From positions 1-5,135 of the forward strand of contig CAJYHH010000446.1 in assembly GCA_913773825.1 (NCBI GenBank): 5,135 bases of DNA, in the 5' to 3' direction. How positions within the stretch are numbered: position 1 is the first letter of the stretch; every line of letters starts with the position of its first letter. The translations under genes and the position numbers were made by a program. The notes below the pieces were generated by a model. It was not told the origin of the DNA. It saw nothing but the letters and a program-made list of their open reading frames with translations, and ran no database searches. This DNA comes from Candidatus Sericytochromatia bacterium (GTDB taxonomy: Bacteria; Cyanobacteriota; Sericytochromatia; UBA7694). Below, in pieces: positions 1 through 5,135 of this stretch.

Positions 1-36
1 GGCCTACTTAATAAATTTAAGTAGGCCTGTTTTTAT
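1..36. terminator. Rho-independent terminator hairpin, possibly bidirectional
   Basis: A perfect stem pairs 1-11 (GGCCTACTTAA) with 17-27 around a 5-nt loop. On the plus strand it is followed at once by TGTTTTTATT (28-37), the classic layout for terminating a plus-strand transcript arriving from left of the window. For the minus-strand operon ending at 95 the same hairpin is preceded by an A-rich tract, and the U tract it would need lies beyond the window edge. This suggests a shared terminator between converging genes, but only the plus-strand half can be verified here. Confidence 0.7.
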
Positions 37-98
37 TAACCGCTTGAGATAAGCGCTGTACTAAAAACAGGTATTCAAATAAAAATAAAAGCGCTTAT
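26..98. repeat. Nested inverted repeats just past the operon's last stop codon
   Basis: Two overlapping repeats follow the stop of the HEAT-repeat gene. One has perfect 10-bp arms at 26-35 (CCTGTTTTTA) and 62-71 (TAAAAACAGG), enclosing a small stem CGCTT/AAGCG (41-45 with 51-55). The other has perfect 8-bp arms at 49-56 (ATAAGCGC) and 91-98 (GCGCTTAT), the latter including the stop codon. They share bases and cannot all form together. They may be part of a transcript 3'-end structure; no coding potential is seen in 1-94. Confidence 0.5.
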
Positions 99-1456
99 AG
101 ATCCAGCAAACGATCCAATACTTTTGCAATCGTTTTGTTCACAGCCCCATAAGGGTGCTGAAGCTTAAGCTTTTCAAGATGGGGAATCGCCTTTTTACTG
201 CCTTGCAGACCCAAAGCGTGAATCGCCTGCTCTTTGACCATCACAGCCGGATCTTTTAATGCCTGCAGTAAGAGGGGATAAACCTGACGTTCAGCCCCTT
301 TAACCAGCCCTAAAGCTCTGACAACTTCAAAACGAACTTCCCAGTTATCATGACGTAATAAACGTGCCAACACTTTAACCGAGCGGGCATCGCCAAATAC
401 ACCGATTGCTTGAACTAAATTGCTGATCAGAGCCGGGCGAGTTTCTTGTTTGAGCATCACGCTGATCTGGCGCAAGGCATCTTCATCTCCCACAAGCCCA
501 AGCGTTCGAGCCGCGTTTTTAACCACATAAACATTTGAATCGCGTAAGGCTTTTAAACAGAGATCACGTAGATTCTGATTCGGTCGACGTAAACGTTGAG
601 CAATGTCATGCAGCGCCATCGCCGCATTAATTCTCACCAACTCTGAAGGATCTTTTAGCGCCATCGCCAAATGCGGAACAGACTGTTGATCACCCAGTGC
701 CCCAATTGCAGAAATGACGCTGACGCGAACATTTTCGTTATAAGCCCGCAGCTGTTTAGCCAACTCTGGAATCGCAGCGCGATGATTACGCAGGCTGAGT
801 ACCGTTGCAGCTTCAATTTTGACGTGATCATCAATATCATGAAGTAATTCCATTAGCAATTCCGGCACACGTGGATCATCATAAGCTGTTAAGGTCAAAA
901 TTGCGCTGCAGCGCACCACAACTTTATCGTCTTTGCGCGCCAGAGCCAATAAACTCTCAAGGCCGTCTGCTCCAGATTGATAAGTAAAGTAAACGGTGCA
1001 GTACCAACGGGCCTTCCAGCTTTTACTTTCAAGATAATTCAGTACGTCTTCATGAGAACTCGGTGGCTCAAGTTTGGTAAAAATTAACTCACTCAGCTTG
1101 TCTAAGGGCATTTGCCGCAAGGCCCAAGAAGCACTTAAACGCACATCAAAGCTAGAATCACTGCTCAGCACATGAAACAAGGGCTTAAGCGCTTCTGAAC
1201 GCCGTAAAAAGCCTAAGACCCAGGCTAAATTTTTACGGACTTCTTCTTCAGCTGTAATTAAGGCTTCTAGCATCAAAGGCAGCACCAGATCTACTTGTTG
1301 AGAAAGTTGCTGAACAGTCTCATTAAGCAGATCCAGATCATCTGTTTTAAGCTGCTGAATTAAACGCAGTAAACGCTCACGGTCTTCAAGACCTAATATC
1401 GGAGCGAGAACTTGTTCACCGGTTGTCTGACCGGCCTGAGAAGGCGTCACTTGCAT
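95..1456 (-). CDS. HEAT-repeat scaffold protein
   Basis: This 453-residue protein is built almost entirely of roughly 30-residue helical repeats of HEAT / PBS-lyase type. About eleven units can be traced from residue ~72 to ~432, marked by the D-x-VR-x-x-A-x-x-A-L-G pattern (for example VRVSVISAIGALGD at 243-256, VVKNAARTLGLVGD at 311-324, VRFEVVRALGLV at 374-385, VKEQAIHALGLQGS at 407-420). The N-terminal ~20 residues are flexible and no catalytic domain is fused. Such solenoids usually bind proteins. Some bacterial relatives are phycobilin lyases, but nothing nearby supports that role. No signal peptide or membrane segment is seen. The ATG at 1456 is chosen because it begins one base after the upstream stop. 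An in-frame GTG at 1492 would add 12 residues and overlap the upstream gene by 35 bp; neither start has a clear Shine-Dalgarno. Last gene of the operon; specific partner unknown. Confidence 0.88.
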   Translation of the reverse strand: MQVTPSQAGQTTGEQVLAPILGLEDRERLLRLIQQLKTDDLDLLNETVQQLSQQVDLVLPLMLEALITAEEEVRKNLAWVLGFLRRSEALKPLFHVLSSDSSFDVRLSASWALRQMPLDKLSELIFTKLEPPSSHEDVLNYLESKSWKARWYCTVYFTYQSGADGLESLLALARKDDKVVVRCSAILTLTAYDDPRVPELLMELLHDIDDHVKIEAATVLSLRNHRAAIPELAKQLRAYNENVRVSVISAIGALGDQQSVPHLAMALKDPSELVRINAAMALHDIAQRLRRPNQNLRDLCLKALRDSNVYVVKNAARTLGLVGDEDALRQISVMLKQETRPALISNLVQAIGVFGDARSVKVLARLLRHDNWEVRFEVVRALGLVKGAERQVYPLLLQALKDPAVMVKEQAIHALGLQGSKKAIPHLEKLKLQHPYGAVNKTIAKVLDRLLDL

Positions 1457-1457
1457 C

Positions 1458-1889
1458 TTAAGGCTTGCGCAAAGGCTGAATATTAACGACACGTCCGTCT
1501 TTCATTTCAAGTTCAGCCATCAGGCCTGAACCTCGAAAGACAAAAGCATCTCCAACACGTAAAGACATCTGGCAAGCCGCGCGTTTAACCAAAGCACCAC
1601 TTGAAAAAGCAGCCTCTTTTGCAATATCCATCACGGTATTCGGAATATTCTCAAGCAGAGGCTGTAACTCACGCTGGCTTAATTGCTCAAGCGGGCGGTT
1701 CTGCAAATGTTTTTGCAGCAAATCCACCGCATCAGGCGTCGATAATGCAGCATTTAGTTCCTGACTCAGTAGATCAGTAAACAACATCGAAACTGAAGCT
1801 CTCAAGCGCACTTCGCCTTGAAGCTCAATCTCCGACATAGTCGCTGCCGGCTTGGCAGACTCCGCCGTAGCAGAAGGCCGCTCACTCAT
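1458..1889 (-). CDS. Hypothetical small soluble protein (143 aa), middle gene of the trio
   Basis: No family is recognised. The first ~18 residues are Ala/Ser/Pro-rich and probably flexible. Residues 20-105 look helical (for example LFTDLLSQELNAAL at 36-49 and VDLLQKHLQNRPLEQLSQRELQPLL at 55-79). Residues 107-140 alternate in a beta-like pattern with glycine turns (MSLRVGDAFVFRGSG, then AELEMKDGRVVNIQPL), which suggests a small C-terminal beta module. It has no Trp or Tyr, one Cys (106), and no signal peptide or membrane segment, so it is likely cytoplasmic. The ATG at 1889 lies 5 bp after the stop of the preceding gene, with a short AAGG overlapping that stop, which indicates translational coupling. 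A second in-frame ATG at 1838 (Met18) is a weaker alternative start that would remove the flexible leader. The next gene begins about 1 bp after its stop codon. Function is unknown, perhaps a partner of its two neighbours. Confidence 0.82.
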   Translation of the reverse strand: MSERPSATAESAKPAATMSEIELQGEVRLRASVSMLFTDLLSQELNAALSTPDAVDLLQKHLQNRPLEQLSQRELQPLLENIPNTVMDIAKEAAFSSGALVKRAACQMSLRVGDAFVFRGSGLMAELEMKDGRVVNIQPLRKP

Positions 1890-1894
1890 GGGCC

Positions 1895-3274
1895 TTAGCC
1901 AGCACCTTTCTGGAAGCGAGCCATCATCTTACGAACAATCGGCACGTTTTCAAGCTTTTTGAGCGGTACCAGTAAAATACCTTTAAACATATTACGCTGG
2001 AAATCTTTTTCTTCTTCAATACGCCCAGCGACAAAACGATCTGTATTGGAACGCGCATGTTCTTCAGAAAAGCCCGTAACTTCGCCGGTTGCTTCCCAAA
2101 TACCGTCATTAACAGCGTATTTTAGCTTTTGCTCAAGTTGCTTACTGAACTCAATGCGTTTTTGATAGTTTTTGTAATAAATCGAGAGCATAAACAGCGC
2201 GCCACCTAAGGCATAGCTGGCCAGCTTCATCGAATAACCCACATTGAGTTTGCCATAGATAATTTCAGAAGAAATCACTTTTAGAGCTTCAGCCATCATC
2301 TTGGGGTCATCATCATGAGGAGAGACCGCCATCAGGCTGGTCACCAGCATCTTAATCGCACCCTGCGTCTGAATATCGTTTTCTTTGGCAGCCTGCATCG
2401 TTCCCTGAATAATTTCACGGACAATTTCGCGATACTGCATTGAAAGAATATCCGGGGCATCAGCCATGGCTTCAATCGACTGATTCAACAAGGTCTTTTG
2501 CATATTGGGACCCATGCCGTTTTCGCCATTGGGATCAGCATTGGCTGCAACAGCTGTAAACACCGCCGCACCAACAGCCCCCAGACTGTACATCGAAATT
2601 TGCTCACGAACGCTGCGTTCCTGAGCTTTGGCGCTCGCCTGGGTTGAGGTACTAGGCTGGAACATGTCCTGGGTTTGACCATCAAGTACAGGAGCGCCTT
2701 TAAGCATACCCAGGCTATTGCGACGACCATCAGCTGCAGCTGACTGCACAACTGGAACACCGCCACCGGTAACCGCCGGGACACCGCCAATCCCTTCAGG
2801 AACACCACCGCCACCGCCTTTTTTACGGCCTACCTGACGAGGCCGACGACGACGACTGTTTTGGTTATCATCATCAGAATCTTCTTCATCACGCTCACGG
2901 TCTTTTTTACGCTTGACCTTATCGTCGCGATCTTCTTTCTGATTGGTGTCTGTTTCTTTATTACGGGTAATGGTTGAAGAGGGGTTGTAATGATCGCCTT
3001 TAAACTGGGCAGATTCTTCACCCGGTGGCTTAACGTCAAGCTGATGACGCGTTGCCTGTTCACTTTTGTAAGTCTGGGTCTCGCCATGCGGGGTTGCTGC
3101 CTGGGTACCACCCTGATTGCCTTTGACCAGTTCGCTTTTGGCGACAGGATTATCGAACTGGGTTTTGGTTGTTGCAGAATTGCCGTCTTTAGACGCAGCC
3201 TCAGTATGACCACGGGCATTTGTTTCCGTCGTCTGCGCATTGGTACTGTTACGCTGAATTCTGGTAACCGCCAT
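1895..3274 (-). CDS. Hypothetical protein: disordered charged N-terminal half, two hydrophobic segments
   Basis: This 459-residue protein of unrecognised family has a well-supported start (strong Shine-Dalgarno 9 nt upstream). Residues 1-110 are Thr/Asn/Gln/Ser/Gly-rich and look disordered. Residues 111-152 are highly charged and end in an acidic run (DEEDSDDD, 129-136) followed by a basic run (RRRRPRQVGRKK, 141-152). Residues 153-175 are Gly/Pro/Val-rich with three GGVP units. A hydrophobic stretch lies at about 229-246 (SMYSLGAVGAAVFTAVAANA). About 100 amphipathic, mostly helical residues follow, then a clearer transmembrane candidate at about 346-367 (KLASYALGGALFMLSIYY). The C-terminal ~90 residues are charged and helical. 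There is no cysteine, one tryptophan (393) and no N-terminal signal peptide. It is probably an inner-membrane-anchored protein with a long cytoplasmic tail; topology is inferred. It is the first gene of a coupled trio, and the next start lies 5 bp downstream. Confidence 0.85.
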   Translation of the reverse strand: MAVTRIQRNSTNAQTTETNARGHTEAASKDGNSATTKTQFDNPVAKSELVKGNQGGTQAATPHGETQTYKSEQATRHQLDVKPPGEESAQFKGDHYNPSSTITRNKETDTNQKEDRDDKVKRKKDRERDEEDSDDDNQNSRRRRPRQVGRKKGGGGGVPEGIGGVPAVTGGGVPVVQSAAADGRRNSLGMLKGAPVLDGQTQDMFQPSTSTQASAKAQERSVREQISMYSLGAVGAAVFTAVAANADPNGENGMGPNMQKTLLNQSIEAMADAPDILSMQYREIVREIIQGTMQAAKENDIQTQGAIKMLVTSLMAVSPHDDDPKMMAEALKVISSEIIYGKLNVGYSMKLASYALGGALFMLSIYYKNYQKRIEFSKQLEQKLKYAVNDGIWEATGEVTGFSEEHARSNTDRFVAGRIEEEKDFQRNMFKGILLVPLKKLENVPIVRKMMARFQKGAG

Positions 3275-3283
3275 AGACAGATG

Positions 3284-3291
3284 CTCTCCTC
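3284..3291 (-). promoter_or_regulatory. Strong ribosome binding site of the 459-aa gene
   Basis: The minus strand reads GAGGAGAG, which contains a strong Shine-Dalgarno core, followed by 9 nt and then the ATG at 3272-3274. It is the best ribosome binding site in the window and fixes the start of the first gene of the trio. An 11-bp palindrome (GCTTG-A-CAAGC, 3293-3303) lies directly upstream of it. Confidence 0.75.
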
Positions 3292-3324
3292 AGCTTGACA
3301 AGCCTTTTTGATACTACTTAGTTC

Positions 3325-3353
3325 ATCATACACAAAGCGCGACGAATCTTCAA
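3325..3353 (-). promoter_or_regulatory. Candidate sigma70 promoter for the three-gene operon
   Basis: On the minus strand, TTGAAG (3348-3353, four of six consensus positions) is followed after exactly 17 bp by TATGAT (3325-3330, five of six). Transcription would start near 3318, giving a leader of roughly 45 nt before the ATG at 3274. The spacer contains one arm (3336-3346) of a perfect inverted repeat, so promoter activity might be controlled by a protein bound there. The call rests on motif match and position only. Confidence 0.55.
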
Positions 3354-3398
3354 TTCTGGTGCGCAATCCACACAGAAAAAGAAGCTTTTCGTCGCGCT
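3336..3398 (-). terminator. Long inverted repeat after glgP: possible terminator or operator pair
   Basis: Perfect 11-bp arms lie at 3336-3346 (AGCGCGACGAA) and 3388-3398 (TTCGTCGCGCT), ten bases past the glgP stop codon. Inside the 41-nt loop, shorter pairings (3348-3351 with 3381-3384, and 3354-3358 with 3373-3377) could extend the stem into a long imperfect hairpin. The GC-rich stem in this position suggests glgP transcript termination or 3'-end protection. However, the bases after it on the minus strand (TTTGTGTATG) form only a weak U tract, so classic intrinsic termination is doubtful. The left arm also lies inside the spacer of the promoter called at 3325-3353, so the repeat may instead be a protein-binding pair. 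Confidence 0.5.
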
Positions 3399-3407
3399 GA
3401 TTTAAGA

Positions 3408-5135
3408 TTAGATCACGGACGTAATATCCCAAATATCTTTGGCATACTCCGTAATCGTGCGATCACTTGAAAATTTCCCAATCCGCGCCACGTTTAGAAT
3501 CGCTTTAGAAGCCCAGTCCCGTGGCTGATTAAACAGCTTACCCACTTCAACCTGGGTATCGATGTATGACGGGAAGTCTGCCAAATGGAAATACGGATCC
3601 TGAGTGGTCAGGGTCTGGAACAGCCATTCGAATAATCCCGGCTCATCGTTACAAAACATCGTGGAATTAAACGTATCAACAACACGTTGAACATTGGGGT
3701 CCTGCTCGTAGTATTTCCAAGGCTCATAACTATCAGCTGCGCGCATCGCGTTAATTTCATCAGCTTTAAGGCCAAAGATAAAGATATTGTCGTCGCCAAC
3801 TTCTTCGCCGATTTCAATGTTGGCACCATCCAGCGTACCAATCGTTAAGGCACCGTTCATGGCAAATTTCATATTGCCTGTACCCGATGCTTCTTTACCA
3901 GCGGTAGAAATCTGTTCGCTCAGATCAGCTGCCGGAATAATTTTTTCGGCTAAAGAAACACGATAGTCAGGAATAAACACGACTTTAAGCTGATCACCCA
4001 CCCGCTCATCGCGATTGACTACTTTTGCTACTGAATTAATCAGTTTAATAATCTGTTTAGCGGCCCAATAACCCGGCGCAGCTTTACCCGCAAAGACATA
4101 AGTACGCGGTACAATCAGATTTTTACGGTCTTCAACAATCGTCAGATACTCATGAATCACATGCATCAGACATAACAGCTGGCGCTTGTATTCATGCATA
4201 CGTTTAATCTGCACATCAAAGAGCGAAGTTGGGTCGACGCTATAACGCGTCGATTCTTTAATTACTTTGGCCAGAAGACGTTTATTTTCGGCTTTAATTG
4301 CCATAAACTCGTCCTGGAAAGTAACATCCTGATGATAAGCCTCAAGCTTTTTTAACTCACTGAGATCGGTAATCCACTGTTTGCCAATCCGAGTTGAAAT
4401 CGAACTTGCCAGCTTGGGATTTGCCTTAAGCAACCAGCGACGTGGAGTAACCCCATTGGTTTTATTATTAAATTTTTCGGGCCAGAGCTGATAAAACTCA
4501 GGCACCAGAATCTCTTTAATCAGCTCTGAGTGAAGATCAGACACACCATTAACTGAATGACTGCCAATAATTGCCAGGTGGGCCATCCGCACTTGACGAC
4601 TGTCTTCGCTGCCTTCCAGCAATGAGACGCGCTGTAAGGATATCGGATCGTCCTTCCAGACGGTTTCAGCCATTTTCATAAAGCGACGGTCAATTTCATA
4701 AATAATCTGAAGATGACGCGGTAGAACTTTTGCCATCAGCTTAACAGGCCATTTTTCAAGCGCTTCAGGCATCAGCGTGTGATTAGTATAGGCCAGTGTG
4801 CGTGTGGTCAGATCCCAGGCTTCTTCCCACTGCAGGCGATATTCATCGACTAATAGACGCATCAGTTCAGCAACTGACAGCGCCGGGTGGGTATCGTTAA
4901 GCTGCATGGCGGCTTTATCCGGCAGCTGACGAATATCAAAGCCCTGGCGTTCAAAGCTCCGCAGAATATCGCGAAGTGCGCAGGCCACTAAGAAATATTC
5001 CTGAACCAAGCGCAGTTCGCGTCCTGACTCAACTGAGTCAGAAGGATAAAGCACTTTAGAAATGGTTTCGCTGGAGATTTTTTGTTCAACTGCGCGGATA
5101 TAGTCACCCTGGTTAAAAATCTTCATGTCAAATTC
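3408..5135 (-). CDS. glgP: Glycogen/alpha-glucan phosphorylase, C-terminal part (5' end outside window)
   Basis: This enzyme (EC 2.4.1.1, GT35 family) uses phosphate and pyridoxal 5'-phosphate (PLP) to remove terminal glucose from alpha-1,4-glucan as glucose-1-phosphate in the cytoplasm. The frame is open to the right edge (codons E-F-D precede the ATG at 5126), so that ATG is an internal methionine and the gene is truncated by the window. 575 residues are visible of a family length of about 800-850; the missing part is the N-terminal region. Counting from the first visible codon, family motifs are NDTHP (80-84), IIGSHSVNGV (189-198), TNGVTPRRW (226-234), QIKRMHEYKRQLL (309-321), GKAAPGYWAAK (350-360) and the PLP site EASGTGNMK (415-423), whose Lys423 should form the Schiff base. 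The C-terminus (DRTITEYAKDIW) is also typical, and no frameshift or missing catalytic residue is seen. Maltodextrin versus glycogen preference cannot be judged without the N-terminus. A 133-bp gap separates it from the next gene. Confidence 0.97.
   Translation of the reverse strand, partial: EFDMKIFNQGDYIRAVEQKISSETISKVLYPSDSVESGRELRLVQEYFLVACALRDILRSFERQGFDIRQLPDKAAMQLNDTHPALSVAELMRLLVDEYRLQWEEAWDLTTRTLAYTNHTLMPEALEKWPVKLMAKVLPRHLQIIYEIDRRFMKMAETVWKDDPISLQRVSLLEGSEDSRQVRMAHLAIIGSHSVNGVSDLHSELIKEILVPEFYQLWPEKFNNKTNGVTPRRWLLKANPKLASSISTRIGKQWITDLSELKKLEAYHQDVTFQDEFMAIKAENKRLLAKVIKESTRYSVDPTSLFDVQIKRMHEYKRQLLCLMHVIHEYLTIVEDRKNLIVPRTYVFAGKAAPGYWAAKQIIKLINSVAKVVNRDERVGDQLKVVFIPDYRVSLAEKIIPAADLSEQISTAGKEASGTGNMKFAMNGALTIGTLDGANIEIGEEVGDDNIFIFGLKADEINAMRAADSYEPWKYYEQDPNVQRVVDTFNSTMFCNDEPGLFEWLFQTLTTQDPYFHLADFPSYIDTQVEVGKLFNQPRDWASKAILNVARIGKFSSDRTITEYAKDIWDITSVI

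Noticed and set aside
95..1456. Assigning the HEAT-repeat protein as a phycobilin lyase (CpcE/CpcF type)
   Set aside because: The repeats are of the same broad type, but there are no phycobiliprotein or pigment genes nearby and repeat similarity alone does not specify that function.
2535..2590. Signal peptide with an ANA-D cleavage-like site at residues 229-247 of the 459-aa protein
   Set aside because: The hydrophobic stretch resembles a signal peptide core, but it is over 220 residues from the start, and the start is fixed by a strong ribosome binding site, so it is treated as an internal membrane candidate.
2485..2814. 109-codon minus-strand open frame inside the 459-aa gene
   Set aside because: It is a frame shadow of the long gene, with no start signal and no domain.
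2990..3298. 102-codon plus-strand open frame
   Set aside because: It lies antisense to the start of the 459-aa gene and across its ribosome binding site, with no recognisable domain; the strong coding evidence is on the minus strand.
2830..3432. 200-codon minus-strand open frame overlapping the 459-aa gene and the end of glgP
   Set aside because: It spans the intergenic region and glgP's stop in another frame, has no fitting ribosome binding site, and its composition is that of an out-of-frame translation of low-complexity sequence.
3408..5126. Treating the ATG at 5126 as the true start of glgP
   Set aside because: The frame stays open to the window edge with family-typical residues before it (E-F-D then M-K-I-F-N-Q-G-D-Y), and the protein would lack the whole N-terminal third of a phosphorylase.
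1..5135. Mobile element, phage, CRISPR, tRNA or rRNA content
   Set aside because: No transposase, integrase, regularly spaced direct repeats, terminal repeats or RNA-gene signatures were found on either strand.

Overview
All protein-coding content lies on the minus strand, so the genes read from right to left. The window opens, in transcription order, with the C-terminal two-thirds of a glycogen/alpha-glucan phosphorylase (glgP) that is cut by the right edge. After a 133-bp intergenic stretch come three tightly packed genes of unknown function: a 459-residue, cysteine-free, largely disordered protein with two hydrophobic segments; a 143-residue small protein; and a ~453-residue all-helical HEAT-repeat protein. 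The last 94 bp at the left edge contain interlocking inverted repeats, including a terminator-like hairpin.

The glgP fragment is the only gene with a precise, motif-level function: phosphorolysis of storage alpha-glucan to glucose-1-phosphate. The three downstream genes are spaced by 5 bp and about 1 bp, so they are almost certainly one translationally coupled operon. A good sigma70-type promoter candidate (TTGAAG, 17 bp, TATGAT) and a strong Shine-Dalgarno sequence precede the first of them, which suggests they are transcribed independently of glgP. One arm of a perfect 11-bp inverted repeat fills most of the promoter spacer, and the other arm lies about 52 bp upstream. It could be the glgP terminator, an operator for the trio, or both.

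Nothing here identifies the organism. The base composition looks moderate (roughly mid-40s percent GC by eye, not computed), and bacterial gene packing, Shine-Dalgarno use and sigma70-like signals are present. There are no rRNA, tRNA, mobile-element, phage or CRISPR features. The region reads as ordinary chromosome rather than a genomic island.

The most interesting element is the unknown trio. An apparent membrane-anchored protein with a long, charge-segregated disordered region is encoded with a small soluble protein and a HEAT-repeat scaffold. A membrane-tethered protein assembly is a reasonable inference, but nothing in the sequence fixes its function.
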